Shown here in pieces: positions 29,269-39,428 of a stretch of DNA of 64,000 bases. The first letter of the stretch is position 1. Each line of letters opens with the position of its first letter. The notes beneath the pieces were generated by a model. That model saw only the letters and a list, made by a program, of their open reading frames with translations. It had not been told where the DNA came from and did no database searches. The position numbers and the translations under genes were made by a program. Location of the stretch: the NCBI RefSeq assembly GCF_040719265.1, contig NZ_JBFDAH010000018.1:1-64000 (forward strand), in the 5' to 3' direction. Source of the stretch: Aliikangiella maris. Its GTDB lineage: Bacteria; Pseudomonadota; Gammaproteobacteria; Enterobacterales; Kangiellaceae.

Positions 29269-31203
29269 TTATAAATTATTAATTGCTAATCGTTCAATAT
29301 TTTCTTCGGATTGAATTGATAATATTTGTCGATAAAAGTCCAGCTCAGCATTTAATGCTTTAACGATAGTATCAGCTTTACGAAAACCGTGCCCCTCACC
29401 ATCAAAAAGCAAATAAGCATAAGGTAATTTCTTTGCCTCAAGTGCCGCAACCATTGCTTCTGCTTGATTAGGCGGAACAACCTTATCCTCGCGCCCCTGC
29501 AATAGTAAAATTGGGCAGGACAATTGTTCAGTAAAATGAATGGGAGAGCGACTTTGGTAAATTGCTTTGGTTTCAGGATACGGCCCAACCATAGTGTCCA
29601 GATAACGTGATTCGAATTTGTGACAATCTGAAGCCAGTGTTTCCAAATCAGCTATGCCATAACGACTCATACCTGCAGCAAACACATCGGTGAAAGTTAG
29701 CGCACACAATGTGGTATAGCCGCCAGCACTGCCTCCTCGAATCAATAATTGTTTGGGGTGGGCTAATTGTTTTTCAACTAGATATTGTGCCGCGCCAACG
29801 CAGTCTTCAACATCAATAATTCCCCATTCACCATACAAGCGCTGGCGATACTTTTTACCATAGCCTGTGCTTCCGCTGTAGTTTACATCAACTACAGCAA
29901 ATCCACGATTTGTCCAAAATTGAATTCCCCCATCAAGTGAATTATTTGTATAGGCCGAAGGTCCGCCATGACTCATCACAATTAATGGCGGTAAACTTCC
30001 TTCTGGAGCTGTATATTGTGAATTTTTGGGCGGATAGTAAAATGCGTGGCACAATCGATTTTGCTTAACTAAAAAATCGATCGGCTGAGCAATACTGATA
30101 TCTTCAATTGGTAATGGAAAGCTGGTTGTTTCGGTCAATAAAGTACATACTTGCGTTTTAATATGAAAACGATAAATACCAATATCAACTGCTGGGCCAG
30201 CTGCACAGAAGTATAAATAGTCTCTATCGCCTAATAATGCCCCTTGAAAATGCTTTAATGATAAAGCGATAGGTTCTATGTGACCAGTTTTAGGATCAAT
30301 ATGGCTTAGCTGTTGCTGTCCATTTTCAAAATAAAGCGCATACAAAGTTCCATCGTCTTGAATCACATAAGTTGCTTGCCCAAGCTCCCATTGAGGAACA
30401 CTGAATTCCCTATCAATCGGAGTCAGCGCGTTGAGTATACCATTTTGATGCGAGTAAATATTGCTCCAACCACTGGCATCACTAACATAATGTAATATAC
30501 CGCTCTGGCTCCATTCAGGCTGAAAAATACAAACACCATCACCACCAGTCACATGATGCTTGGCGCTAACATCGCCATCTCCATTGAGATCAGCCAACCA
30601 TAATTGTGCGGCATCCCACGGCATATCAGGATGACGCCAGCAAGTCCAGCAAATACGATTACCAGCTTTGCTAACTCGGGGCGACATATAAAAATCAAAA
30701 CGATCATCAATGACAATCACCGTTTTGTTTTGAATATCGATACGCACCAGTTCATTAATAACTAAATCAGCCTGGTGAGTTTCTCTCACTGCAAATAAAA
30801 ATCGCTTTTGCTTATCTAGACAAAACTCGGCAAAACGGAACTCTTTACCTGACTCGGTTGGTGTAATTGCCTCACACTCACCTCCTAGCCGGCTATTAAA
30901 TTGATAAACTCGTCCGTCTTCGGCATTTGAAAAATAAACAATCCCTTCATCAACTAAAAAGTCTCCACCACCATATTCATGAACTTTACTGCGAACACTA
31001 ATATGCTTTGGCAGTACTTCTTCGCGGACTTTATTCGCACCGCATTTAATAATTACCCCACGTCCCTTTTCCGAAGAACGCACTTCCAGCCAATATAACT
31101 CATCGCCATCCACAACCATATGACCATAACGTCGACCTTTATTGGCTAGAATATTTGCGGTTAATTGAGATGGCCAACTGCCGTGGGGTTTTACTGATTT
31201 CAT
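29269..31203 (-). CDS. S9 family peptidase (acylaminoacyl-peptidase/prolyl oligopeptidase-like)
   Basis: A 644-residue serine peptidase without a signal peptide. The N-terminal two-thirds (about 1-390) look like a beta-propeller with repeated YW/FxWS elements. The C-terminal alpha/beta hydrolase contains PLIVMSHGGPSAYT, the nucleophile serine in RGGSAGGYTTLCAL (about residue 490), the catalytic Asp in LLLQGREDKVVPP and His in FDGEGHGFRKADT. The family clips short peptides or N-acylated amino acids in the cytoplasm. It is followed after about 65 bp on its right by the thiopurine methyltransferase gene, which reads in the same direction. Confidence 0.9.
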   Translation of the reverse strand: MKSVKPHGSWPSQLTANILANKGRRYGHMVVDGDELYWLEVRSSEKGRGVIIKCGANKVREEVLPKHISVRSKVHEYGGGDFLVDEGIVYFSNAEDGRVYQFNSRLGGECEAITPTESGKEFRFAEFCLDKQKRFLFAVRETHQADLVINELVRIDIQNKTVIVIDDRFDFYMSPRVSKAGNRICWTCWRHPDMPWDAAQLWLADLNGDGDVSAKHHVTGGDGVCIFQPEWSQSGILHYVSDASGWSNIYSHQNGILNALTPIDREFSVPQWELGQATYVIQDDGTLYALYFENGQQQLSHIDPKTGHIEPIALSLKHFQGALLGDRDYLYFCAAGPAVDIGIYRFHIKTQVCTLLTETTSFPLPIEDISIAQPIDFLVKQNRLCHAFYYPPKNSQYTAPEGSLPPLIVMSHGGPSAYTNNSLDGGIQFWTNRGFAVVDVNYSGSTGYGKKYRQRLYGEWGIIDVEDCVGAAQYLVEKQLAHPKQLLIRGGSAGGYTTLCALTFTDVFAAGMSRYGIADLETLASDCHKFESRYLDTMVGPYPETKAIYQSRSPIHFTEQLSCPILLLQGREDKVVPPNQAEAMVAALEAKKLPYAYLLFDGEGHGFRKADTIVKALNAELDFYRQILSIQSEENIERLAINNL

Positions 31204-31267
31204 ATTTTTTTCTCTAGTGATGAAATAGTTGCAGGCAATTTGAAAGACGTCAAAACGTACTATTCAT

Positions 31268-31918
31268 TTACCACTGAATTAAATAAACACATTCATTAAA
31301 AAAGGTTAAACCTTTTTTCGCAAATCTAGGTTCAGCTTTAATTATATCTTTGGTATACACTTTTTCAATTTGTGCAAAATCAAAAAGTTGAGAAATTTCT
31401 TGAGAATTTACACTATAAGGGGGACCGGCCAGTTGTTGCTGATTATAATCAACTGAAATTAACATCATGCGAGCACTGCCCAAAATAACGCGTAAATGCC
31501 GCGCATATTGCGCGCGCACCTCAGATGTTAAAGCTATGATTGATGCTCGATCGTAGATAAATTCACAATCGCCTACTTGCTCGGAGCTCAACTTAAAAAA
31601 GTCACCACAGTAAATAGTGATGTTATCACTTTGATAAATTTTAAAATCAGCCTGTTCACTAACCCAAAATTTGAGATTATTTTCCTGAAAAAAAGATTCA
31701 GCAGCTAAAGCACTTAATTCGACACCGACAACATGATACCCCTGTTCAGTCAGAAATATCATATCCAGCGCCTTACCACATAAAGGCACAAAAACTTTAG
31801 CCTTAATGGCTAACGAACCAGTAAATTGCGCAATAAACTTTTGTAATAAAGGATGAGGACGCTGCATATGAAAGTTAATTTCATTATGCTGCCATCTATC
31901 TAACCAATACTGCGTCAT
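31268..31918 (-). CDS. tpm: thiopurine S-methyltransferase family protein
   Basis: A 216-residue SAM-dependent methyltransferase. The opening YWLDRWQHNEINFHMQRPHP, the VFVPLCGKALDMIFL block, and YDRASIIAL are diagnostic of bacterial Tpm proteins, which methylate thiopurines and, in some species, tellurite or selenite. Length matches the family (about 215). It sits between sohB and the S9 peptidase gene on the same strand, with gaps of 18 and about 65 bp, so the three may be co-transcribed. The physiological substrate is unknown. Confidence 0.92.
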   Translation of the reverse strand: MTQYWLDRWQHNEINFHMQRPHPLLQKFIAQFTGSLAIKAKVFVPLCGKALDMIFLTEQGYHVVGVELSALAAESFFQENNLKFWVSEQADFKIYQSDNITIYCGDFFKLSSEQVGDCEFIYDRASIIALTSEVRAQYARHLRVILGSARMMLISVDYNQQQLAGPPYSVNSQEISQLFDFAQIEKVYTKDIIKAEPRFAKKGLTFFNECVYLIQW

Positions 31919-31936
31919 CTACCCGCCTCTATTCCA

Positions 31937-33049
31937 TTAGCCGCGAAACAAACGTGACTCAATATTTTTCTTCCAAATCACAGCAACCCCTTTTTCAATA
32001 GCCGATTGCACCGAAAAAGATAGCCGTTCTGCCAAAGGTTTTTTCACTTCATATGAGATTCCAAAAATCTCTCGCTCTTCAGCTTGAGATAATAAATAAT
32101 CATCGCTGGTTTTAATTTCATCAATCAATCCAAGCGTTAATGCTTGTGAACCATACCAGTGTTCGCCGGTAGCAACTTTGTCTACTTCAAGCGCCGGTCT
32201 GTTTTCATTAATAAACTGTTTAAACAGTCCGTGTGTTTCTTGAAGCTCCTGCTTAAATTTAGTACGAGCTTCATCGGTATTTTCTGCAAACATGGTCAAG
32301 GTTCGCTTATATTCACCCGCTGTATGCTGCTCATAATCAACCTTATTATGTTTTAACAAACGGTGAAAATTGGGTATTTCCGCCACCACGCCAATTGAGC
32401 CAACAATGGCAAACGGAGCAGCAATAATTTTATTGGCAACACAAGCCATCATATAACCACCGGAGGCCGCAACTTGATCAACGGCAACCGTCAAGATTAA
32501 CCCGGCATCCTTAATTCGTGACAATTGAGAAGCCGCAAACCCATAGGCGTGTACCATTCCGCCAGGACTTTCTACCTTAACCAAAACTTCATCGCCTTTT
32601 TCAGCCGCACTGATGATCGCGGTAATTTCTTCGCGCAAATTTTCAACAGCCGAAGCCTCAACATCGCCATCAAAGTCTAAAACAAATAAGCGCTTACTTT
32701 GCTCATCGCTATCAGAATCATCCTCTTCAGTTTCGTTCTCCGCGGTGTTTTTAGCATTAGCTTTTGCTGCAAGTTTGGCAGCTTTCTTCCTTTCTTTTTG
32801 TTCTGCTTTATCCTTTTTCTTTTTCTCTTTAAGTAATAACTTATACTCTTCGTCCGATAAAATCTCTTTTAGCATGCCGTCTTTAACTTCTGAATATTCT
32901 TCAGATAAATTAATTATCTCTATATGTCCAGCAGGCTGCTTTTTGTTTTTCTGTCCGGCATTGGCAATTGCGCCAATAACCAACATGATAGCAATAACTA
33001 TCGTAATTGCTTGCGCCAGAAACATGCCATATTCTGCTAAAAAGTCCAA
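31937..33049 (-). CDS. sohB: SohB-type inner-membrane serine protease (S49)
   Basis: A 370-residue signal-peptide-peptidase-like protease. An N-terminal helix (about residues 7-30) anchors it. A strongly charged Lys/Glu/Ala linker occupies about 70-115. The protease domain contains VKVESPGGMVHAYGFAA, the nucleophile serine in DQVAASGGYMMACVA, and FAIVGSIGVVAEIPN. A lysine further on, in the AGEYKRTL segment, is the likely general base of the Ser-Lys dyad. It probably degrades membrane or periplasmic peptides. It heads a possible operon with tpm and the S9 peptidase gene. Confidence 0.92.
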   Translation of the reverse strand: MDFLAEYGMFLAQAITIVIAIMLVIGAIANAGQKNKKQPAGHIEIINLSEEYSEVKDGMLKEILSDEEYKLLLKEKKKKDKAEQKERKKAAKLAAKANAKNTAENETEEDDSDSDEQSKRLFVLDFDGDVEASAVENLREEITAIISAAEKGDEVLVKVESPGGMVHAYGFAASQLSRIKDAGLILTVAVDQVAASGGYMMACVANKIIAAPFAIVGSIGVVAEIPNFHRLLKHNKVDYEQHTAGEYKRTLTMFAENTDEARTKFKQELQETHGLFKQFINENRPALEVDKVATGEHWYGSQALTLGLIDEIKTSDDYLLSQAEEREIFGISYEVKKPLAERLSFSVQSAIEKGVAVIWKKNIESRLFRG

Positions 33050-33130
33050 AAATCACCTCAAACCATTAATCATTTAATAAATTTAAATACTACCAATCGA
33101 CTGATTCTACGGTAAAACCGCTATTGAATA

Positions 33131-33161
33131 AACAAAAAGCCGCAGTCATCACTGCGGCTTT
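33131..33161 (-). terminator. intrinsic terminator of the lipase gene
   Basis: AAAGCCGCAGT (33136-33146), loop CATC and ACTGCGGCTTT (33151-33161) form an 11-bp GC-rich stem. On the minus strand it is followed by TTTTTG, placing it about 40 bp past the lipase stop codon. Confidence 0.85.
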
Positions 33162-33200
33162 GATTGATTTAATTGTAAATAGCTGTAACGAATAAACAGC

Positions 33201-35420
33201 TTATTCTGTCAGTAACAATGCCGGATTAGCAACTAATACCGCTTTAGAGCTTTCGGGAGAAGCCAAAAAGCTGGCAATTTGGGTTTGAAGTTCTGTGGTT
33301 ATTTCAATCCCGCCTTCCGCCGGTGACAATACCGATGAATGAGTTCCTGTATTAAACCTGGAGAACAAACGAGCACCAGCCACATATCCAGGCTCGGCAA
33401 CATTGACAGGATCGAGTGCCAACATAGCTGCCAGCGGTGTTGTACCCGAAAGCGGTGCATTAGCAACTAATGCAGGAATCACTGTATCGTTGGCCACTTG
33501 CAACATCAGCGTTGGTACACCATTAGCTACCGCATAACTCGAAACAGCAGCAGGATCCATCGGATCTAAAACGGTCTGCATTGCGAACAAAAATGCCTGA
33601 TATTGGGCGCTGTATGGCTCGATACCCGCAGCAGCCAATCCATCACGAATTCTTTTTCCAAACTGTTCTGAAGCACTCAACATTAATGCCAAACCACCAG
33701 AAGGATTAGCCAACACGGCAGCCTTCACATAGTCAGAATGCCCAATAAAACCCGTTCCTAAAATGCCACCCAATGAATGTCCCATAAATTTGATTTGCTG
33801 ATAATCAAAATCTGGTTGAGTGTCGCCATCAACATCCATGAAGCGAATGGCTTTTTCAAGGGCTAATAAATCAAGGATAGCCTGACGCCCATTATCACGA
33901 GTGGTCAATAAGTTTTGCAAATTAATCGCATGTGCACCGGATGGATCTGGTAATGTATCTGGGCCAGGAGCACCATCAGAGTTTGATATATAGTCAACAC
34001 CAAAAGTTCTTTCACGGACGTCACCCGCGTCATAACCGGCAAAAATTCCTAACAGACCATTAGAAGCCATTTGCAAGCCTCTATGCACAGCGTTATCGGC
34101 GGCAATTCCATGCAATGGCAAATCCATCGCAACCACGGCGGTACAAACCGGTGACTTTGCCATGGTATCGGCAATACCCAACATGGAAGTTCGATTCGAA
34201 GTTATCCCATGTTGAAAAATCATGACCGGATAACCCGCTGCTGGTTTTGGACAATTCTCAGCCTTGGGCATTGAAACTAATAAAGGTGCAATTTCAACGC
34301 CGGTAATTGCTGGTAGCTTATTGGCATAAGTGACCACATCACCCGCAAACGGATTTGGCACAGATAATTCAGCCGACACAGGTATTTCGGCAGCCCCCAA
34401 GAAAAAGTCATTTAACACTGACAAGGGATCGGGTGAACCAGGATGCGATTGATTGAGTAAACTATCAGGGGCAGTTAAATAATAATTAAGGCCAATTTCA
34501 CCTTTATAGAGATTTGCTTCTCCTCTACCAGTAAACGGTGTTGTATCAGTCATTAATGAACTAAATGCCGTGTGAGGCCGAGCCCCTAGAGCTAAAGGCG
34601 TGTCAATGTAGGCAAGCTTAGCAGTCGCAACCACATCACCAACAGACTGTACCGTAAACTGATAACTCAGCACTATATTCTCTTTTGCAATGCCAGCCGA
34701 AGTAGCGGTATTTTCCATTGCATTAACCAGTTGCCGTAATGGCTCTAATGCAGAAGTTGAGTTGCCAGGCGGAATTGGATCTTCAACTTTGGCAATCGCA
34801 TATTGACCATCAGCAATAATCGCGTTGTCATTGGCATCTTTAATACCGTTTGTCACAACCACCATATAGCTAGCTTGCGGTGTTAACGGCTTGGTCGGCA
34901 CAACAGCTACCGTCAATTTGGCAGCATGTGCCACCACAAAATCTGTCCCAGGCTGAAGCTCTTTAACAATCCCCGTAACTGGCCCAGTAGGCGCAAGAAT
35001 CCCGGTTCCTGGAACGGCTTCAGGTCGATTCACATTCACTTGAAAAATACGGATAGTAGTTCCGGCAACCACGGTTGAAGAATTTAAATCAACTCCCCGT
35101 GTATTTGAAAAAGCAATACTGAAAGGTGCGGTGGCTGACCAACCATCCAGTGAACTTATGGCCACTAAAGGATTGCTAAAATCTGACTCATCTGCAACCG
35201 GAATATTGAGTGTCAAATTCTGTGTACCAGAAAACAGTATGTCGTTTGGTAACGGCAGTTTACCTTCACTCGGAATGAACACTGGTTTAGTTAAGGCAAC
35301 ACCACCAACGCCTCCAGAACCATCTGTTCCATCAGGAATAAGTGGTTCTTTCGGTCCGTCACTACAACCAACTAATGCCATCCCGGTAGCAAAAGCAAAT
35401 CCTAACATGAGGTTTTTCAT
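33201..35420 (-). CDS. VolA/Pla-1/cef-type extracellular lipase lipoprotein
   Basis: About 739 residues. The start at 35420 (MKNLMLGFAFATGMALVGCSDG) gives a lipoprotein signal with lipobox ALVGC; the frame from 35489 adds 23 residues ahead of it, and GGGAGA precedes the chosen ATG. After a flexible Gly-rich linker comes an N-terminal domain (KPVFIPSEGKLPLPNDILF, FQVNVNRPEAVPG) typical of the bacterial virulence factor lipase N-terminal family. The hydrolase domain contains MIFQHGITSNRTSM (oxyanion region) and the nucleophile serine in MGHSLGGILGTGF. A C-terminal histidine follows in NTGTHSSVLSP. It is likely a surface-exposed lysophospholipase or lipase; some homologues use host phospholipids as carbon source. 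Confidence 0.85.
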   Translation of the reverse strand: MKNLMLGFAFATGMALVGCSDGPKEPLIPDGTDGSGGVGGVALTKPVFIPSEGKLPLPNDILFSGTQNLTLNIPVADESDFSNPLVAISSLDGWSATAPFSIAFSNTRGVDLNSSTVVAGTTIRIFQVNVNRPEAVPGTGILAPTGPVTGIVKELQPGTDFVVAHAAKLTVAVVPTKPLTPQASYMVVVTNGIKDANDNAIIADGQYAIAKVEDPIPPGNSTSALEPLRQLVNAMENTATSAGIAKENIVLSYQFTVQSVGDVVATAKLAYIDTPLALGARPHTAFSSLMTDTTPFTGRGEANLYKGEIGLNYYLTAPDSLLNQSHPGSPDPLSVLNDFFLGAAEIPVSAELSVPNPFAGDVVTYANKLPAITGVEIAPLLVSMPKAENCPKPAAGYPVMIFQHGITSNRTSMLGIADTMAKSPVCTAVVAMDLPLHGIAADNAVHRGLQMASNGLLGIFAGYDAGDVRERTFGVDYISNSDGAPGPDTLPDPSGAHAINLQNLLTTRDNGRQAILDLLALEKAIRFMDVDGDTQPDFDYQQIKFMGHSLGGILGTGFIGHSDYVKAAVLANPSGGLALMLSASEQFGKRIRDGLAAAGIEPYSAQYQAFLFAMQTVLDPMDPAAVSSYAVANGVPTLMLQVANDTVIPALVANAPLSGTTPLAAMLALDPVNVAEPGYVAGARLFSRFNTGTHSSVLSPAEGGIEITTELQTQIASFLASPESSKAVLVANPALLLTE

Positions 35421-35964
35421 ATATTTCTCCCAGCAATTATTTCCATTTGCAAAAGGTTTCGATAGACCAAACAAAACAGTCCCTATCAATCAAAAGAGAT
35501 GATTATTTGTTCAACACTTACCTTTCGAAACTGAAAATTGTTCCTCTCAATTCATGTTGGCCACATGAATCTTGAATTAGTTTTAATTGATTAGTTTAAT
35601 TTTAATCTGAACACATGACAGACTTACAGGATAATTTTAATTAACAGAATCACCAATATAAATAGCAGCAAATTGATGACACTGTGCAACGAATGAACGA
35701 ATACTAAACAAACAATTCAATCACTGCTAATCTTGCTATCCTAATAAAAACACCACAACAATATCAAGTGTTCAGACCAGTTAATTTGATACTCTCATTT
35801 AATTCCCCCATTAAACCCAGGTAAATTAATAAAATTTAAATATTTGGTATTCATATTGTTGTAATGCACCAAATAAAATTTATAAACCATAATTAAGCCA
35901 TTGATGCGAACAGACTTTATTCTCTGGTTTTATCCTTGGCTTTAAATTTTTTAATTTGTAACAC

Positions 35965-36002
35965 ATTTTCTACTAAAAGTGTCTTAACTTTAAGTAGAAA
36001 AT
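35965..36002. repeat. long imperfect hairpin upstream of prkA
   Basis: ATTTTCTACT (35965-35974) pairs with AGTAGAAAAT (35993-36002), and inside them AAAG pairs with CTTT across one A-A mismatch, leaving an 8-nt loop. The stem is 14 bp in all. No T-run follows, so it is not an obvious terminator. Confidence 0.6.
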
Positions 36003-36007
36003 CACGA

Positions 36008-36060
36008 GTTCATAAAAAATATTAAAAATTTTGGATCTAATACAGCAAATTTTTATGAAC
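36008..36060. repeat. 11-bp inverted repeat upstream of prkA
   Basis: GTTCATAAAAA (36008-36018) and TTTTTATGAAC (36050-36060) are perfect inverted repeats 31 nt apart. It follows the preceding hairpin by 5 bp and lies about 165 bp before the prkA start codon. Confidence 0.6.
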
Positions 36061-36224
36061 ACAGCTAAGCTTAAAGTAAGCCCAGTCATTTTGTTGTATG
36101 AATCTCATACCAATTTGACAAAGTGGCATTTTTTGACCAGATCGAATGCCCGATTTTAGCTTTTATCAAATAAAACGAGCTTGAGTAAGTTGGTGATTCT
36201 ACACTTAAAATTGTGGAGACAAAT

Positions 36225-38147
36225 ATGAGTATTTTTAATCAATATCAACAACGCTATGAAAGCCAACAAGAAGAAGAATATACACTTTCAGAGTATTTAG
36301 ATTTATGTAAAAAGGATCCCTCCGTTTATGCCAATGCCGCAGAAAGAATGTTGCTTGCAATCGGGGAACCAGAAAAAATTGATACATCCAAAGACCCAAG
36401 ACTCAGCCGAATTTTTTCTAACAAAGTCATTTCGACTTATCCCGCATTTAAAGAGTTTTATGGTATGGAAGAAGCGATTCAACAGATTGTTTCTTACTTT
36501 ACTCATGCGGCTCAAGGGTTAGAAGAAACCAAGCAGATTTTGTATTTATTGGGGCCAGTTGGTGGGGGTAAATCCTCATTGGCAGAAAAACTAAAGAGTC
36601 TGATGCAAAAACAACCTATTTATGCGATTAAAGATTCACCTGTTTTTGAATCACCGCTAGGTCTGTTTAACCCAGACGAAGATGCGGAAATTCTTGAGAA
36701 AGAGTATGGTATTCCCAAGCGTTATTTAAACAACATTATGTCACCTTGGGCAGTAAAACGACTACATGAATATGGTGGAGATATTTCTCAGTTCAAAGTG
36801 GTCAAAATCAAGCCATCCATTCTAGATCGAATCGCCATCAGTAAGACTGAACCCGGCGACGAAAATAATCAGGATATCTCTTCACTAGTGGGTAAAGTTG
36901 ACATTCGTAAACTAGAAGACTTTTCACAAAATGATCCTGATGCTTACAGTTATGATGGTGCTCTATGCCGTGCGAATCAGGGTATTATGGAGTTTGTTGA
37001 GATGTTCAAAGCTCCCATAAAAGTCCTTCACCCATTACTGACAGCCACTCAAGAAGGCAACTTTAATGGTACTGAAGGTATGTCAGCTATGCCATTTCAA
37101 GGAATCATACTTGCTCACTCTAATGAATCAGAATGGACCAGCTTTAAAAATAACCGAAACAATGAAGCCTTTTTAGACCGGGTTTACATTGTTAAAGTCC
37201 CATATTGCTTGCGTGTTAGAGAAGAAGTCAAAATTTATCAAAAACTGTTAATTAACTCTTCACTACATGACTCGCCCTGCACACCAAATACTTTACAAAT
37301 GCTGGCTCAGTTCAGTGTATTGTCACGTATTATCAAGCCTGAAAACTCCAGTATCTATTCAAAAATGAAAGTCTATGATGGTGAGAGTTTGAAAGATACC
37401 GATCCGAAAGCCAAATCTTATCAGGAGTATCGTGACTATGCCGGCGTCGATGAAGGCATGAATGGCCTTTCGACTCGTTTTGCATTCAAAATTTTATCTC
37501 GCGTATTTAACTATGATCAAACGGAAATAGCTGCTAACCCGGTTCATCTGCTTTATGTTTTAGAACAACAAATTGAAAAAGAGCAATTTCCGCAAGACAC
37601 CCATGACCGATATTTGGCCTTTATAAAAGAGTTCTTAGTACCTAACTACGTTGAATTTATCGGCAAAGAAATTCAAACAGCTTATCTGGAATCTTATTCT
37701 GAATATGGACAAAACCTGTTTGATCGATACGTTACTTATGCTGACTTCTGGATTCAAGACCAAGATTTCAGAGACCCCGAAACAGGTGAAAATTTCGACC
37801 GAGGTCAATTAAACGAAGAACTTGAAAAAATCGAAAAACCTGCTGGTATATCGAATCCCAAAGATTTTCGTAACGAAGTGGTTAACTTTGTCTTACGTGC
37901 CAGAGCCAATAATCAAGGCCGTAATCCAAAATGGACCAGCTATGAAAAACTGCGTGGTGTTATCGAGAAGAAAATGTTTTCTAATACAGAAGATCTGCTA
38001 CCAGTTATTTCGTTTAACGCTAAATCGTCGAAAGAAGACAGTAAAAAACATGATAACTTTGTCAATCGTATGGTTGAAAAGGGTTACACCAAAAAACAAG
38101 TTCGATTATTGTGTGAATGGTATTTGCGAGTTCGTAAGTCCTCTTAA
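36225..38147 (+). CDS. prkA: PrkA-family serine protein kinase (YeaG)
   Basis: 640 residues. The start is ATG at 36225 (MSIFNQYQQRYESQQEEEYTL), preceded by TGGAG; an in-frame GTG at 36213 would put the Shine-Dalgarno inside the gene. Residues about 55-140 (RLSRIFSNKVISTYPAFKEF, YLLGPVGGGKSSLAEKL) contain the AAA-type Walker A, and the PrkA C-terminal kinase-like domain follows. E. coli YeaG (644 residues) is closely similar throughout the N-terminal part. The family is linked to stationary phase and nitrogen starvation. Genes yeaH and ycgB-like spoVR follow with gaps of 15 and 9 bp, a conserved three-gene operon. Confidence 0.96.
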   Translation: MSIFNQYQQRYESQQEEEYTLSEYLDLCKKDPSVYANAAERMLLAIGEPEKIDTSKDPRLSRIFSNKVISTYPAFKEFYGMEEAIQQIVSYFTHAAQGLEETKQILYLLGPVGGGKSSLAEKLKSLMQKQPIYAIKDSPVFESPLGLFNPDEDAEILEKEYGIPKRYLNNIMSPWAVKRLHEYGGDISQFKVVKIKPSILDRIAISKTEPGDENNQDISSLVGKVDIRKLEDFSQNDPDAYSYDGALCRANQGIMEFVEMFKAPIKVLHPLLTATQEGNFNGTEGMSAMPFQGIILAHSNESEWTSFKNNRNNEAFLDRVYIVKVPYCLRVREEVKIYQKLLINSSLHDSPCTPNTLQMLAQFSVLSRIIKPENSSIYSKMKVYDGESLKDTDPKAKSYQEYRDYAGVDEGMNGLSTRFAFKILSRVFNYDQTEIAANPVHLLYVLEQQIEKEQFPQDTHDRYLAFIKEFLVPNYVEFIGKEIQTAYLESYSEYGQNLFDRYVTYADFWIQDQDFRDPETGENFDRGQLNEELEKIEKPAGISNPKDFRNEVVNFVLRARANNQGRNPKWTSYEKLRGVIEKKMFSNTEDLLPVISFNAKSSKEDSKKHDNFVNRMVEKGYTKKQVRLLCEWYLRVRKSS

Positions 38148-38162
38148 ACGAAGGAACTTGAT

Positions 38163-39419
38163 ATGCAAATTATTGATCGGCGTTTAAATCAGAAAAACAA
38201 GAGCACGGTAAACCGCCAACGCTTTTTAAGGCGGTACCGTAAACAAATCAAGCAGGCCATAACCAAGCAAATCAGCCAGCGTGGTGTCACTGATATTGAT
38301 CAGAGTGAAAATATTTCGATTCCCTCTAAAGATATTAGTGAACCGACCTTTCGTAGTGCTCAAGGAGGCGTTAAAGAAAGAGTTTATCCTGGTAACAAAG
38401 AGTTTGCACAAGGTGATAGAATTCAACGTCCACCGCCAGGTGGTGGGCAAAGCGGCAAGCAAGCCAGTGATCAGGGAGAAGGACAAGATAACTTTGCTTT
38501 TGAAATTTCTAGTGATGAGTACATGGAAATTTTGTTTGAAGATCTTGAGTTACCTAATCTCAAGAAAAACAAACTAAAAAAACTCATTAACTATAAACCA
38601 ATTCGCTCTGGGTTTAATACGGATGGAACACCTTCTAATATTGATATTGTTCGTTCGTTAAAAGGTTCTTTAGCGCGCCGGATTGCTTGTCAATCACCAT
38701 TAAAGAAGCAATTAAAAGAAAAACAGGCACTACTTGAAGAATACATCAATACCAATCAAGTTGAATTACGCCTAAAGATGGAACAGGAAATTGAAGAAAT
38801 AAAAAGACGTATTGCTCGAATTCCTTATTTAGATACATTTGACTTACGTTACAAAAATTTCGACAAACTCCCTCAACCAACCACTAATGCAGTAATGTTT
38901 TGTCTAATGGATGTTTCAGGTTCAATGGATCAACAAACTAAAGATATGGCAAAACGCTTTTTTATTTTACTGTATATGTTTTTGAAACGGACTTACAAAG
39001 ATGTGGAGGTAGTTTACATTCGCCACCACACACAAGCTAAGGAAGTTGATGAAGAAGAGTTTTTTTACTCTCAGGAAACTGGCGGCACAATCGTTTCAAG
39101 CGCACTGAAATTAATGGTGGAAGTGATGAACGAGCGATATCCTGCTGATGACTGGAATATTTATGCAGCGCAAGCTTCAGATGGTGATAACTGGAATGAT
39201 GACTCACGAGTTTGTCATGACTTGTTAACGAGTAAAATATTAAAAAATATTCGTTACTATACCTATGTAGAAATTACCCAGCGCGAACCACAAAATTTGT
39301 GGCATGAATATACCAGAATTAAGGAAAATCATGATAATTTTGCAATGCAAAAAATTGCAGAACAACAGGATATTTACCCCGTATTTCGAGAGTTTTTCCA
39401 AAAACAATCGCTTAAGTAG
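38163..39419 (+). CDS. yeaH: YeaH/YhbH family VWA-domain protein
   Basis: A 418-residue protein of the DUF444/YeaH family. The N-terminus is highly basic (IDRRLNQKNKSTVNRQRFLR). A Gly/Gln-rich linker lies around 75-110 (GDRIQRPPPGGGQSGKQ). The C-terminal half is a von Willebrand A-like domain with the MIDAS motif DVSGSM in FCLMDVSGSMDQQTKDM. Homologues sit with prkA and spoVR in many proteobacteria and, in Bacillus, with sporulation genes. It probably acts with the PrkA kinase in the starvation response; the molecular activity is not known. Its ATG follows AAGGA. Length equals E. coli YeaH (427) within 10 residues. Confidence 0.95.
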   Translation: MQIIDRRLNQKNKSTVNRQRFLRRYRKQIKQAITKQISQRGVTDIDQSENISIPSKDISEPTFRSAQGGVKERVYPGNKEFAQGDRIQRPPPGGGQSGKQASDQGEGQDNFAFEISSDEYMEILFEDLELPNLKKNKLKKLINYKPIRSGFNTDGTPSNIDIVRSLKGSLARRIACQSPLKKQLKEKQALLEEYINTNQVELRLKMEQEIEEIKRRIARIPYLDTFDLRYKNFDKLPQPTTNAVMFCLMDVSGSMDQQTKDMAKRFFILLYMFLKRTYKDVEVVYIRHHTQAKEVDEEEFFYSQETGGTIVSSALKLMVEVMNERYPADDWNIYAAQASDGDNWNDDSRVCHDLLTSKILKNIRYYTYVEITQREPQNLWHEYTRIKENHDNFAMQKIAEQQDIYPVFREFFQKQSLK

Positions 39420-39428
39420 GAGAATCTT

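Larger units (their letters stand above)
35421..36224. other. 804-bp intergenic region upstream of prkA with two hairpins
   Basis: The region separates the divergent lipase and prkA genes. No ORF is credible. Two inverted repeats near the prkA end are annotated separately. The rest is AT-rich with no recognised motif. Confidence 0.5.

Noticed and set aside
32613..33077. 154-codon Ser/Phe/Ala-rich frame antisense to sohB
   Set aside because: It mirrors the Lys/Glu-rich linker of SohB on the opposite strand; the sohB reading is strongly supported.
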